Part shown: in pieces, positions 44,799 through 53,935 of the stretch
Numbering within the stretch: the first letter of the stretch is position 1
How the letters are laid out: every line of letters starts with the position of its first letter
Assembly (NCBI RefSeq): GCF_030296695.1
Contig: NZ_AP027737.1
Coordinates: 1,364,001 to 1,428,000, forward strand
DNA: 64,000 bases
Reading direction: 5' to 3'
Source of the DNA: Agromyces mangrovi
GTDB taxonomy: Bacteria; Actinomycetota; Actinomycetes; Actinomycetales; Microbacteriaceae
The notes under the pieces: model-generated
Told to the model about the DNA's origin: nothing
What the model saw: the letters and a program-made list of their open reading frames with translations, nothing else
Database searches by the model: none
Made by a program: the position numbers and the translations under genes

Positions 44799-45712
44799 CC
44801 CGCACGACGCCCGACGCCCGCACCCCCGCGCGCCGCACCCCTGACCTCCTCCGCGAGTCGTCACGAAGTGTCGGAATCCGCGGGTCCGAAGCGGCACTTC
44901 ATGACGACTCGGTGAACCCGGCGGGCCGGGAGGCGGGGCTCGCGGGCGAGCGGGTGCGGTTCGCGCGCGGCGAGCGACTCATCGTCGACGACGTCGACAT
45001 CACGGTGCCGGTCGGGCAGGTCGGCGCGCTCGTCGGCCCGAACGGGGCCGGCAAGTCGACGCTGCTGCACCTGGTCGCGGGGCTCCAGCGAGCGGATGCG
45101 GGTGCCGTGCGCTTCGGCGACCGCGACCTGTCGACGCTGCGACGCCGCCACCGCGCCAGGGTGATCGCGCTCGCCGAGCAGGAGGTGCGCGACGAGCCGG
45201 GCCTGCGCGTGCACGAGGTCGTCGCCCTCGGCCGCACCCCGCACCTGGGTGCGTTCCAGGGGCTCGGCGAGTTCGACCGCGCGCTCGTCCAGCGCTGCAT
45301 CGACGACGCCGGGCTCGCCCACCTCGCCGACCGCGAGTACGGCACCCTCTCGGGCGGCGAGCGCCAGCGGGTGAACCTCGCCCGCGCCCTCGCGCAGGAG
45401 CCCGCGCTGCTGCTGCTCGACGAGCCGACGAACCACCTCGACATCCGTGCGCAGCTCACAACGCTCTCACTGCTCGGCGAGCTCGCGCGCGGCGGGCTCA
45501 CGGTGCTCGCCGCCCTGCACGACCTCGGCCTCGCCGCCGCCTACGCCGACCACGTCGTGGTGCTGCACGCGGGCCGTGTCGTCGCCGCCGGCCCGGCCGC
45601 CGAGACCCTCACGCCCGACCTGATCCTCGACGTGTGGGGCGTGCGCGCCGACGTGCTCGAGCATCCCCGCACCGGCCGCCCCCTCATCGCCTACGTCGAC
45701 GACCGCGACTGA
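44795..45712 (+). CDS. FecE/BtuD-type ABC ATPase with a repeat-derived N-terminal extension
   Basis: This 305-residue ATPase has Walker A GPNGAGKST (near residue 82), signature LSGGERQR, Walker B LLLLDEPTNHLD and H-loop LAALHD. Homologues normally begin close to the GLAGERVRFARGE strand. Here about 45 extra residues precede it, and their DNA contains a 56-base near-perfect inverted repeat (44855-44910), translated as ESSRSVGIRGSEAALHDDS. The frame is open throughout. The extension probably arose by insertion of a short hairpin element. ATG 44795 overlaps the permease stop. Confidence 0.9.
   Translation: MTRTTPDARTPARRTPDLLRESSRSVGIRGSEAALHDDSVNPAGREAGLAGERVRFARGERLIVDDVDITVPVGQVGALVGPNGAGKSTLLHLVAGLQRADAGAVRFGDRDLSTLRRRHRARVIALAEQEVRDEPGLRVHEVVALGRTPHLGAFQGLGEFDRALVQRCIDDAGLAHLADREYGTLSGGERQRVNLARALAQEPALLLLDEPTNHLDIRAQLTTLSLLGELARGGLTVLAALHDLGLAAAYADHVVVLHAGRVVAAGPAAETLTPDLILDVWGVRADVLEHPRTGRPLIAYVDDRD
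44855..44910. repeat. Hairpin element inside the ABC ATPase gene
   Basis: Arms GAGTCGTCACGAAGTG (44855-44870) and CACTTCATGACGACTC (44895-44910) pair at 15 of 16 positions, with an inner TCGGA/TCCGA stem. The lower-GC, palindromic composition differs from the surrounding gene. Confidence 0.75.
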
Positions 45713-45729
45713 CCACCAGCGGCGCCTGG

Positions 45730-46407
45730 TCAGGCGGCGTGCGGCAGCGGCTTCGGGAAGAGGAAGCGCACGACGACGAGCGCGATCGCCGCGCCCACGA
45801 GCTGCGCGCCGATGTAGGGCAGCACGGATGCCGGGGCGATGCCCGCGAACGTGTCCGAGATCATGCGGCCGACCGTGATCGCCGGGTTCGCGAAGCTCGT
45901 CGACGACGTGAAGAAGTACGCCGCACCGATGTACGCGCCGACCGCCGGCCCGGCCCACGCGGCGCGTCCCGTGCGGGCGAGCGCGAAGATGAGGCCGACG
46001 AGCCCGGCGGTCGCGACGACCTCGGCGAGCAGGTGCGCGGGCGTCGCGCGATCGGTCGTGCTCCAGGTGGCGGCGGGCAGCGCGAACATGAGGTTGGCGA
46101 CGACGGCGCCGGCGAGGCATCCGATCACCTGCGCCGGGATGTACCGCGCCACGTCGCCCCAGCCGCGGTACCCCAGCGCCGCGTCGACGAGCGAGACCAC
46201 GGGGTTGAAGTGCGCGCCGCTGACGGTCTGGTACGCGAGGATCAGTACGGCGAGCCCGAACGCGGTCGCGATCGAGTTGATCAGCAGCGCGAGCCCGGTG
46301 TCGTCGGTGAGCGAGGCGCCCATGATGCCGGAGCCGATCACGACGGTCGCGAGCCCGGCGCTGCCCAGGAACTCCGCGGTGAGACGGCGGGCGGATGCCG
46401 CGTTCAC
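45730..46407 (-). CDS. MIP family aquaporin (arsenic-locus type, AqpS-like)
   Basis: This 225-residue aquaglyceroporin has six TM helices and two half-helix motifs, NPV in GAHFNPVVSL (near residue 68) and NPA in TSFANPAITVGR (near 170). The GTG at 46407 overlaps the ArsR gene stop by four bases. Coupling to an arsenic-type repressor suggests a channel for arsenite or methylarsenicals, as with AqpS of Sinorhizobium, rather than water. Its stop is 17 bases from the convergent ABC ATPase gene. Confidence 0.88.
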   Translation of the reverse strand: MNAASARRLTAEFLGSAGLATVVIGSGIMGASLTDDTGLALLINSIATAFGLAVLILAYQTVSGAHFNPVVSLVDAALGYRGWGDVARYIPAQVIGCLAGAVVANLMFALPAATWSTTDRATPAHLLAEVVATAGLVGLIFALARTGRAAWAGPAVGAYIGAAYFFTSSTSFANPAITVGRMISDTFAGIAPASVLPYIGAQLVGAAIALVVVRFLFPKPLPHAA

Positions 46408-46838
46408 GCGTCGCCCAGCACGGCGGCGAGGCCCTCGAGCGCGCCCGGCACGAGCGAGAAGTACGCCCAGGTGCCGCGCTGCGACCGGGTGAGGAACCCG
46501 GCCTCGGTCAGCACCTTGAGGTGGTGCGACACCGTGGACTGGCTGAGCCCGACCGGCTCGATCAGGTCGCACACGCACGCCTCGCCGCCCTCGGACGCGG
46601 CGACGATCGACATCAGCCGCAGCCGCGTCGGGTCGGCGAGCGCCTTGAGCGCGTGCGCGAGCTCGAGGGCCTCGTCGTGGCCGAGCGGCTCGGTGACGAG
46701 CGGGGCGCAGCAGGCGGCGGCGGATGCGGCGGAGTCGCCGCCGACTGACACGACAGCGACCGCCGGGGCCGCGCCTGCGATCGTGGCGCCGTCGGGGGCG
46801 TCGAGGAGGGCGATGGGTCGGCTGGTCACGCGGAACAC
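46404..46838 (-). CDS. arsR: ArsR family metalloregulator
   Basis: This 144-residue winged-helix repressor has the recognition helix LSQSTVSHHLKVLTEAGFL (residues 97-115 in part). Cys pairs lie in ACCAPLV (near residue 43) and in EACVCDLIEP (near 90). CVCDL is the classical As(III)-binding element, and a vicinal N-terminal Cys pair also occurs in the Corynebacterium ArsR type. Start GTG 46838; a second GTG at 46829 is possible. Palindromic ATCGAT-containing sites lie between it and the divergent oxidoreductase gene. Confidence 0.9.
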   Translation of the reverse strand: MFRVTSRPIALLDAPDGATIAGAAPAVAVVSVGGDSAASAAACCAPLVTEPLGHDEALELAHALKALADPTRLRLMSIVAASEGGEACVCDLIEPVGLSQSTVSHHLKVLTEAGFLTRSQRGTWAYFSLVPGALEGLAAVLGDA

Positions 46839-46846
46839 GCTACCGC

Positions 46847-46866
46847 ATATCGACGTTCATCGATAT
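46847..46866. promoter_or_regulatory. arsR: ArsR operator, ATATCGA-N6-TCGATAT
   Basis: Perfect seven-base arms around CGTTCA start nine bases upstream of the arsR GTG. The AT-rich composition stands out from the surroundings. Confidence 0.7.
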
Positions 46867-46881
46867 AGTCGTGTTGCACGC

Positions 46882-46900
46882 TTCATCGATGAACATCGAT
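46882..46900. promoter_or_regulatory. arsR: Second ArsR site, TTCATCGATGAA + ATCGAT
   Basis: A 12-base perfect palindrome (46882-46893) followed by a second ATCGAT (46895-46900), 13-31 bases before the oxidoreductase start at 46913. The motif ATCGAT is shared with the first site. Confidence 0.65.
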
Positions 46901-46912
46901 ACAGGAGACACC

Positions 46913-48226
46913 ATGACCCTCGTCGACCTCATGCCACCCGCCACGACCCGGCCCCGCCTCGACGCCCTGCCGGTCGCGATCATCGGCGCGGGCCCCATCG
47001 GGCTCGCCGCCGCCGCCGAACTGCACGCCCGCGACATCCCGTTCACGGTGCTCGAGGCCGGTCCGCGCGTCGGCGACGGCATCCGCTCGTGGGGGCACGT
47101 GCGGCTCTTCTCCTCGTGGGCGCTGCTGGTCGACCCGGCCGCCGGCGAGCTGCTCGACGCCGCCGGCTGGGCCGCGCCGAACCCCGCGCGCCTGCCCACC
47201 GGCGACCAGTTCGTCGACGACTACCTCGAGCCGCTCGCGGCCCTCCCTGCGCTGGCCCCGCACATCCGCACCGGCGTCGAGGTGCTCGCCGTGAGCCGCG
47301 AGGGCATGGACCGCACCCGCACCACCGGTCGCGCCGCCGCGCCGTTCGTGCTGCGCACCCGCGACGCGTCCGGGGATGTCGAGGAGGTGCGCGCCCGTGC
47401 CGTGATCGACGCCTCGGGCACGATCCGCACCCCGAACCGGCTCGGCTCGAACGGCCTCGACCCGCTCGGCGCGACCGACGTCGCCGACCGTATCGTCCCG
47501 CCGCTGCCCGACGTGCTCGGCCGCGACCGCGCGCGCTTCGCAGGCCGCCGCACGCTCGTCGTCGGCGCCGGGCACTCGGCGGCGCACACGCTGCTCGCCC
47601 TGGTCGACCTCGCCCGCGAGGAGCCTGGCACGTCGGTCACGTGGGCGATCCGCTCCGCCCACGCCGTGCGCCTCACGTCGAGCGACGACGACGGCCTGCC
47701 CGCGCGCGCCAGCATCGGCCAGCACGTCGACAACGCGGTCGACGCCGGCGCGATCGCGCTGCTCGACCGGTTCGAGATCGTGCGCCTCGGGGCATCCGCC
47801 ACCGGCTCCATCGAAGTCACCGGCTCGCGCGTCGGCGACCTCGTGACCCACGAGTTCGACCTCGTCGTCAACGCGACCGGGTTCCGACCCGACCTCGAGA
47901 TGCTCCGCGAGATCCGCCTCGAGCTCGACGACGTGGTCGAGGCGCCGAGGCGCCTGGCCCCGCTGATCGACCCGAACGTGCACACCTGCGGCACGGTCGA
48001 GCCGCACGGATACGCCGAGCTGGCACACCCGGAGCCCGGCTTCTTCCTCGCCGGCATGAAGAGCTACGGTCGCGCGCCGACCTTCCTCGCCGCGACCGGC
48101 TACGAGCAAGTGCGCTCGATCGCCGCGTGGCTCGCAGGCGATGCCGCCGGTGCCGCGTCGGTCGAGCTCGTGCTGCCGGCGACGGGCGCCTGCTCGACCG
48201 ACGGCTCGGCGGGCGGATGCTGCTGA
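46913..48226 (+). CDS. FAD/NAD(P)-binding oxidoreductase of an arsenic-type locus (ArsO-like)
   Basis: This 437-residue flavoprotein has the FAD motif IIGAGPIGLAAAAEL at about residues 23-37 and a second Rossmann motif LVVGAGHSAAHTLLAL near 220, as in flavin-containing monooxygenases. It ends in Cys-rich GACSTDGSAGGCC with a terminal vicinal pair. The ATG at 46913 follows CAGGAG. Divergence from arsR/aquaporin and shared ATCGAT operators suggest induction by arsenite or an organoarsenical. The exact reaction is unknown. Confidence 0.87.
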   Translation: MTLVDLMPPATTRPRLDALPVAIIGAGPIGLAAAAELHARDIPFTVLEAGPRVGDGIRSWGHVRLFSSWALLVDPAAGELLDAAGWAAPNPARLPTGDQFVDDYLEPLAALPALAPHIRTGVEVLAVSREGMDRTRTTGRAAAPFVLRTRDASGDVEEVRARAVIDASGTIRTPNRLGSNGLDPLGATDVADRIVPPLPDVLGRDRARFAGRRTLVVGAGHSAAHTLLALVDLAREEPGTSVTWAIRSAHAVRLTSSDDDGLPARASIGQHVDNAVDAGAIALLDRFEIVRLGASATGSIEVTGSRVGDLVTHEFDLVVNATGFRPDLEMLREIRLELDDVVEAPRRLAPLIDPNVHTCGTVEPHGYAELAHPEPGFFLAGMKSYGRAPTFLAATGYEQVRSIAAWLAGDAAGAASVELVLPATGACSTDGSAGGCC

Positions 48227-48278
48227 GCCCGAGGCATCCGTCGCCCTCACCGCGCCCGCGCGGGCGTAGCCTGAACCG

Positions 48279-48989
48279 GTGACCGAGCTCTCCGCGCAGC
48301 GCCGGCAGGCGCTCGACGCCCTCGCCGACGAGTTCCTCCTGCTCACGCCCCGCGGCCGCCGCATGATCGGCATCGACGGCCCGAAGGGTGCGGGCAAGTC
48401 GCGCTTCGCGCACGACCTCGCCGACGTGCTGCGCGAGCGCGGCGTCGAGGTGGTCGAGGCCTCGCACGACGACTTCGCCCGGCCGAGCGCCGAGCGCTGG
48501 GCGCGCGGCCGCCACTCCGCGTGGGGCAACTACCACGACACGTTCGACGACGGCGCGCTCCGGCGCGAGTTGATCGAGCCGTTCCGGGTTCGGGCGGCGG
48601 ATGCCTCGCCGCAGCCGCCGTTCCGCACCCGCGTGTTCGACCTGGCGACCGACCTGCCCGTGGACGAGCCCGCCCGCACTGCCGGCCCCGAGGCGGTGCT
48701 CGTGGTGGACGGCGCCTTCCTGCACCGCCCCGAGCTGCGCGGCGTCTGGCACTTCTCGGTCTGGCTCGACGTCGACCCCGCCGAGCGCGCCCGGCGCCTC
48801 GCGGCGCGCGACGGACTCTCCACCGACCCCGACGACCCGCTCGCCGCCCGCTATGCCGGCGCGCACGACCTGTACCTCGACGACGCGCACCCCAACACGG
48901 CCGCGACCGCGATCGTCGACAACACCGACCCGGATGCCCCGCAGCGCCGCTTCGCCGACTACTGCGTGGTGCCGCCCCGCGCCCGCTGA
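48279..48989 (+). CDS. P-loop nucleoside kinase-like protein
   Basis: This 236-residue protein has Walker A GPKGAGKSRF near residues 34-43, a DGAFLHRPELRG segment with Asp, and the lid-type SVWLDVDPAERARRLAARDG region with Arg residues, similar to uridine kinase/phosphoribulokinase-like proteins. The GTG at 48279 is used. The gene may belong to nucleoside metabolism. A weak CGGATGC/GCATCCG hairpin overlaps the previous gene's stop. Confidence 0.8.
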   Translation: MTELSAQRRQALDALADEFLLLTPRGRRMIGIDGPKGAGKSRFAHDLADVLRERGVEVVEASHDDFARPSAERWARGRHSAWGNYHDTFDDGALRRELIEPFRVRAADASPQPPFRTRVFDLATDLPVDEPARTAGPEAVLVVDGAFLHRPELRGVWHFSVWLDVDPAERARRLAARDGLSTDPDDPLAARYAGAHDLYLDDAHPNTAATAIVDNTDPDAPQRRFADYCVVPPRAR

Positions 48990-48996
48990 CCCGCGG

Positions 48997-49964
48997 TCAG
49001 GAGAGGATGTCGGCGGTGCGGATGCGACCCAGGGCGAGCGCGCCGAAGACCGCCACGTAGCCGGCCTGCAGCAGGGCGTTGGCGGCGAACGTGTCCCAGA
49101 ACGGGGGCTGCCGCATGAGGTCGGCGAAGTCGAGCCAGTAGTGCGTGAACAGCCACGGGTGCAGCCACTCGAGCTGGGGCAGCGCGCCGAGGATCTGCGC
49201 GGTCACCGCGAGGATCGCGGTCGTCGCCATCGCCCCGACCGGCACCCGGGTCATGGTCGACAGGAACAGGCCGATCGCCGACAACCCGAGCATCGACACC
49301 GTCACGTACCCGGCGATCGCGAGGAAGCGCAGCAGCCCCTCGCCGAGGCTCACGGTGTCGCCCGACAGCAGGGTGACCGGCCCGATCGGGAACAGCACCG
49401 CACCGATGCCGATGCCCGCGACCACGACCGTGAGCGCGGCCGCAAGGCAGAACACGGCCGCCCCCGCGTACTTGATCACGAGCAGTCGCACGCGCCCGGC
49501 CGGCGCGAGCAGCAGGTAGCGCAGCGTGCCGTTGCTCGCCTCGCCCGCGATGGTGTCGCCCGACACGACGGCGATCGTGAGCGGCAGGAAGAGCGGCGTC
49601 GCGACGACGAGCGCGGTCACGCCCACGAACACGCCGTTCTGCGTGACCTGGTCGAGGAACGGCGGCCCCCGCCCTCGCCCGAGGTGAGCCGCACCGCCAC
49701 CGCGATGAGGATCGGGATGAGCGCGAGCGCCCCGAGCATCGCCCACGTGCGCCAGCGGCGGAACATGGTGCGCAGCTCGGAGCCGAACAGCGCGAGGCCG
49801 GGTCCGCGCGCCGGGCGCGCGGGTCCGGCGTGCACGATCGCATCCCCGACCGCGGACGCCCCCGCCACGAACGACTTCCCGACGCGCTCCTCGCGCCGCT
49901 CCGGCTCATCCGCGCCGGTGAACCGCACGGATGCCTCAGGGCCGGGCTCGTCCTCAGCGCGCAA
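48997..49964 (-). CDS. ABC-2 type permease, frameshifted
   Basis: Reconstructed length is 322 residues. A cytosolic N-terminus of about 60 residues (RREERVGKSFVAG) is followed by FGSELRTMFRRWRTWAMLGALALIPILI, given here by its ends near residues 55-82, then five further TM helices. The frame breaks at the C-run 49666-49670; with one base restored the sequence reads GEGGGPPFLDQVTQNGVFVG. The TTG at 49964, overlapping the ATPase end and preceded by GGAGAGGGG, makes the length divisible by three after correction. A GTG at about 49932 is an alternative. Confidence 0.78.
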
Positions 49965-50910
49965 CCTCGAACCCCTCTCCGGTGAGGGCCACGAACCGCT
50001 CCTCGAGGCTCGCGTGCCGCACGTCGAACCCGCGCACGCGCACGCCGTCCGCGACGAGTGCGGCGACGACCTCCTCCGCACGCACGTCGTCGGGCAGCGT
50101 CGCCACGAGCTCGGCGCCGTCCGCATGCACGGCCGGCTCAGGGGCATCCGCCGCCGTCAGCCCGAGCCGGTCGAGCACGCGCTGCGCCGGGCCGGCGTCG
50201 GGCGTGCGCAGGTGCACGCGCGCCGCACCGCCGTCGCGGAACGCGTCGAGCGGACCCTGCGCGACCAGCCGCCCGGCGCTCATCACGCCGACGTGCGTGC
50301 AGAGCTGCTCGACCTCGGCGAGCAGGTGGCTCGACACGAACACGGTCGTGCCGTCCTCGGCGAACGAGCGGATCAGCGCGCGCACCTCGCGCGTGCCCTG
50401 CGGGTCGAGTCCGTTGGTCGGCTCGTCGAGCACGAGCAGTTCGCGGGGCATGAGCAGGGCGCCGGCGAGGCCGAGGCGCTGCTTCATGCCGAGCGAGTAG
50501 GCGTGCGCCTTCTTGCGGGCGGCGTGCGCGAGTCCGACGCGTTCGAGGGCGGATGCCACGCGGGCGCGCCGCGTCGCACCCGGCGCCGAGCGGTCGGCCG
50601 TGTCGAGGCGCTCGAGGTTCGCGGCGCCCGAGAGGAACGGTGCGAACGCCGGCCCCTCGACGAGGGCACCGACGCGGGGCAGCACGGTCGAGGTCGACGA
50701 CGGCATGTCCTCGCCGAGCACCCGCATGCCGCCGGCAGTCGCGCCGACGAGGCCCAGCAGCATCCGGATCGTCGTGGTCTTGCCCGACCCGTTCGGCCCG
50801 AGGAACCCGTACACGGCGCCGCGCGGCACGGCCAGGTCGATGCCATCGACGGCGACCTGGCGGCGGAAGCGCTTCGTGAGACCGCCGGTGTCGATCGCGA
50901 GGTCGGCCAC
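49954..50910 (-). CDS. ABC transporter ATPase (DrrA/CcmA-like exporter type)
   Basis: This 318-residue ATPase has Walker A GPNGSGKTT, signature YSLGMKQRLGLA, Walker B LLVLDEPTNGLDPQG, and the H-loop in VFVSSH. The C-terminal 90 residues include the NosY/DrrA-type extension with LEERFVALTGEG. The GTG start at 50910 lies three bases from the stop of the preceding gene. With the permease it forms a dimeric exporter; the substrate is unknown. Confidence 0.92.
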   Translation of the reverse strand: MADLAIDTGGLTKRFRRQVAVDGIDLAVPRGAVYGFLGPNGSGKTTTIRMLLGLVGATAGGMRVLGEDMPSSTSTVLPRVGALVEGPAFAPFLSGAANLERLDTADRSAPGATRRARVASALERVGLAHAARKKAHAYSLGMKQRLGLAGALLMPRELLVLDEPTNGLDPQGTREVRALIRSFAEDGTTVFVSSHLLAEVEQLCTHVGVMSAGRLVAQGPLDAFRDGGAARVHLRTPDAGPAQRVLDRLGLTAADAPEPAVHADGAELVATLPDDVRAEEVVAALVADGVRVRGFDVRHASLEERFVALTGEGFEVAR

Positions 50911-50913
50911 GCG

Positions 50914-52179
50914 TCAGCGGGTTCCGGCGGCGACGTCGAGCAGCACCTGCGGGGTGACCGCGCCCGCGTAGACGAGGCCGTCGTCGGCGAACAGCACGTT
51001 CACGAGCGTGGTCTGGAACAGCAGTCCGCCGTCGACCGGGGTCGCGAGCTGCTCGAGCTGCGACGGGTCGAAGCCTGCGTCGGGCGCCGCGCCGTCGGTC
51101 GCCTCGCCCTCGGGAGCGTCGCCCTCGGGGGTATCCGCCGCCATCTCCGCCGGGTCGAACACGACCACCGTCGACCAGCCGTCGCCCACCACGGTCGGCG
51201 CGTCGCCGGGCTCGCCCGCATGCGCCTCGCCGTCGCCCTCGGCCATCGCCGCGAGCTCCTCGTCGCTCGGCACCTCGATCGGCTGCTCGGTGACGGTCCA
51301 GCCCTCGGGCGGCGTGAAGTCGAAAAGCGCCGGGTCGGGCGCGTCGAGCGACACCGACGTGAACCCGACGGTGAAGGCCGGGTCGGATGCCCCTCGGGCG
51401 ACCACCTCCACCGCGAGCGGCACGCCGGTCTCGGCGTCGACCGCGATCGCGATGCGCCCGATCGTCGTGTCGGGGTCGGCGGGCGTCACCACGAGCTCGT
51501 ACGCATCGCGTCCGGCCACGCGGCCGTCGTCGCCGACGGCGACCTCGTCGGACGCGTCGAGCGAAGCGAGCACCTCGTCGGCGACCTCCTCGGGCGTGGG
51601 CATGTCGGCGGATGCCTCGAGCTCGTCGCCGTGCTCGGCCGTCCACGCCTCGGACTGCGCGTCCTTCCACGCCTCGAGGCGAGCGAGCTCGGCCTCGGAC
51701 GGCGGTGTCACGTGGGTCGCGGTCTCCTCGCGCGAGTCGGTGAACCAGACCTCGTCCGGGCCCGCGATGACGTCGCGCTGGCCGAACCCGTCGAGCACCT
51801 GCAGGCGCGCGAGGTCGCCGTCGAGGTAGACGCGCATGGTGTGCGAGCCGGTCGCGAACTCGAGCAGGTCGTCGATGCTCGGGCCGGCGTCGCCCGCCCC
51901 GTCGCCCCCGCCCGACGGCCCCATGCCACCGGTGAGGCCCGAGAGGTCGGGCAGCCCGAGGTCGGACGTCTGCTCGATCGTTCCCGAGAGCTCGCGCACC
52001 TCGCTCGACTCCACGAGCTCGAGCAGCTCAGAGGGCTCGAGGTCGGGCAGGTCGATCGCCGCGTTCGCCGAGACGGGCGCGAGCAGCACGCCAGCGGCGA
52101 TCACCGCGGGCACCGCGACCGCGGGCGTCCAGGCGATCAGTCGCTGCTTCCGGCGCGAACCGGCATCGTTCGAGCGCAT
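50914..52179 (-). CDS. Secreted LolA/RseB-like protein
   Basis: This 421-residue protein has a signal anchor/peptide at about residues 15-40 (RLIAWTPAVAVPAVIAAGVLLAPVSANA, named by ends). A LolA-like convex beta-sheet domain follows, suggested by REVRELSGTIEQTSD, MRVYLDGDLARLQVLDG, and EVWFTDSREETATHV. Acidic and Asp/Glu-rich inserts lie at about 85-100 and 325-360. Similar proteins in actinobacteria are annotated as outer-membrane lipoprotein carrier-like or DUF2092. It heads the operon with an ABC exporter and may bind a lipid-like ligand or sense envelope state. Confidence 0.75.
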   Translation of the reverse strand: MRSNDAGSRRKQRLIAWTPAVAVPAVIAAGVLLAPVSANAAIDLPDLEPSELLELVESSEVRELSGTIEQTSDLGLPDLSGLTGGMGPSGGGDGAGDAGPSIDDLLEFATGSHTMRVYLDGDLARLQVLDGFGQRDVIAGPDEVWFTDSREETATHVTPPSEAELARLEAWKDAQSEAWTAEHGDELEASADMPTPEEVADEVLASLDASDEVAVGDDGRVAGRDAYELVVTPADPDTTIGRIAIAVDAETGVPLAVEVVARGASDPAFTVGFTSVSLDAPDPALFDFTPPEGWTVTEQPIEVPSDEELAAMAEGDGEAHAGEPGDAPTVVGDGWSTVVVFDPAEMAADTPEGDAPEGEATDGAAPDAGFDPSQLEQLATPVDGGLLFQTTLVNVLFADDGLVYAGAVTPQVLLDVAAGTR

Positions 52180-52241
52180 GCCCCAAGGCTACGCCCGCTT
52201 CCTGTGAGCGCGGCCGCCTTCAGGGGCATCCGCTCCCCGGG

Positions 52242-53264
52242 TCAGGCGGCGCGGGCGCGCAGGCGAGGGGCGAGGTCGCGCTCGAAGAGCTGCATGAAGC
52301 GGGCCTGGTCGTGGCCGGGGGCGTGGAACACGAGGTGGTTCATGCCCCAGTCGACGTACTGCCAGATCTGGTCGACGACCGCGTCGGGGTCGGTGCCGAC
52401 GATCCAGCGCTTCGCGATCTGCTCGATCGGCAGCGCGTCGGCGGCCCGCTCCATCTCGACCGGGTCGGTGATGTCGTGCTTCTGCTCCGCCGACAGCGAC
52501 AGCGGCGACCAGAAGCGCGTGTTGTCGAGCGCGGCCTCCTCGGTCTCCTCGTACGAGAGCTTGATCTCGATCATTCGGTCGACGTCGTCGAACGAGCGCC
52601 CACCGGCATCCGCCCCCTCCTTCACGGCGGGGATGAGCTTGTCGACGTAGAGCTCCTGTCCCTTGCCCGAGGTGCAGATGAAGCCGTCGCCCGCGCGCCC
52701 CGCGTACTTCGCGACGGTCGGGCCGCCGGCGGCGATGTAGACGGGGATGCCGCCCTCGGGCACGTCGTAGATCGACGCGTCGTGGGTCGAGTAGTACTCG
52801 CCCTCGAACGAGACCCGGTCGCCCTTCCAGAGCGCGCGCATGAGGCGGACCGACTCGCGCAGGCGCGCGAACCGCTCGCGGAACTCGGGCCACTCCTGCT
52901 CGCCCGCGCCGCGGAAGCCGGTCGCGACCTCGTTCAGCGCCTCGCCGGTGCCGACGCCGAGGAAGATGCGGTCGGGCGCGAGGCAGCCCATGGTCGCGAA
53001 CGCCTGCGCGATCACCGCCGGGTTGTAGCGGAACGTCGGCGTCATCACGCTCGTGCCGATGCGGATCGTCGACGTGCGCTCGGCGACGGCGGCCATCCAC
53101 GCGAGGGAGAACGGCGCGTGCCCGCCCGTGTGGCGCCACGGCTGGAAGTGGTCGCTCACGGCGACCGACTCGAAGCCGTGGCCCTCAGCGGCGACGGCGA
53201 TCTCGACGAGCTCGCGCGGGCCGAACTGCTCTGCGGAGGCCTTGTATCCGAGGGTGAGTGTCAC
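52242..53264 (-). CDS. fgd: F420-dependent glucose-6-phosphate dehydrogenase
   Basis: This 340-residue LLM-family protein is very close in motif content to mycobacterial FGD1: [66 protein letters not shown] and [11 protein letters not shown]. His and Trp in SDHFQPW and the Glu in GTGEALNE correspond to the FGD catalytic set. It reduces F420 with glucose-6-phosphate. The GTG start at 53264 overlaps the cofC stop by four bases. Confidence 0.95.
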   Translation of the reverse strand: MTLTLGYKASAEQFGPRELVEIAVAAEGHGFESVAVSDHFQPWRHTGGHAPFSLAWMAAVAERTSTIRIGTSVMTPTFRYNPAVIAQAFATMGCLAPDRIFLGVGTGEALNEVATGFRGAGEQEWPEFRERFARLRESVRLMRALWKGDRVSFEGEYYSTHDASIYDVPEGGIPVYIAAGGPTVAKYAGRAGDGFICTSGKGQELYVDKLIPAVKEGADAGGRSFDDVDRMIEIKLSYEETEEAALDNTRFWSPLSLSAEQKHDITDPVEMERAADALPIEQIAKRWIVGTDPDAVVDQIWQYVDWGMNHLVFHAPGHDQARFMQLFERDLAPRLRARAA

Positions 53265-53935
53265 GATCTGGTTCCCTTTCCGATGGTGGTCCTGCGGTGC
53301 GGCAGCGCGCCGTCGGCGAATGCCGCGACCGCCTCCGCGGTGTTGGGGCCGACGCCGAGCTGCAGCGCGACCTCGAGCGATTCGGCGGTGTCGACGTCGC
53401 GTCGGAGGCCGACGACCCCGTCGACGTCGAGCGGCACGAAGCCCTGCTCCGCGTGGGCGGCGGCGGATGCCCCGCCGAACGCGGGTGCGAACGGCACGTC
53501 GATGCCCGCGGTCGCGAGCACGGTGCCGTGCTCGTCGGCGTCGGGCAGGAACCCGAGCGGATGCATCGCCGCGGCGTTCAGCGCACCGTCGAGCTCGTCC
53601 GGGCGCATCGCGGGCAGGTCGCCCAGCAGCACGGCCGTCCAGCCGGCCCCGGTCGCGCGGGCGTGCGCGATGCCGAGCTCGATGGCGGCGGGCAGCCCGT
53701 GCGCGCGCCCGTCGTCGATGAGCTGGATGCGCGCCGGCCCCGGCTCGATCGCCAGCTCGGCGTGCGTGACGACCACGACCCGGTCGACCGCGGGCGTCGC
53801 CGCGGTCGCCGCGATCGTGTCGAGTGCGAACGCGCGGGCGAGCGCGGCACGCGCCTCGGGCGGCACGTCGGCCCCTAGGCGCGACTTCGCCTTGCTCGGC
53901 TCCTTCACCGGGATCACGACGGTCCAGTGCGTCAT
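53261..53935 (-). CDS. cofC: 2-phospho-L-lactate/PEP guanylyltransferase, F420 biosynthesis
   Basis: This 224-residue CofC/FbiD nucleotidyltransferase has the N-terminal [15 protein letters not shown] (nucleotide-binding Pro-Val-Lys motif), the [13 protein letters not shown] metal/nucleotide segment and the C-terminal [16 protein letters not shown] motif. It activates phosphoenolpyruvate or phospholactate with GTP for CofD. The start overlaps the cofE stop by four bases. Confidence 0.94.
   Translation of the reverse strand: MTHWTVVIPVKEPSKAKSRLGADVPPEARAALARAFALDTIAATAATPAVDRVVVVTHAELAIEPGPARIQLIDDGRAHGLPAAIELGIAHARATGAGWTAVLLGDLPAMRPDELDGALNAAAMHPLGFLPDADEHGTVLATAGIDVPFAPAFGGASAAAHAEQGFVPLDVDGVVGLRRDVDTAESLEVALQLGVGPNTAEAVAAFADGALPHRRTTIGKGTRS

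Noticed and set aside
48601..52650. 1349-residue plus-strand open frame
   Set aside because: It is antisense to an ATPase, permease, LolA-like and fgd genes, with Arg/His/Asp-rich composition and no motifs; a GC-driven shadow.
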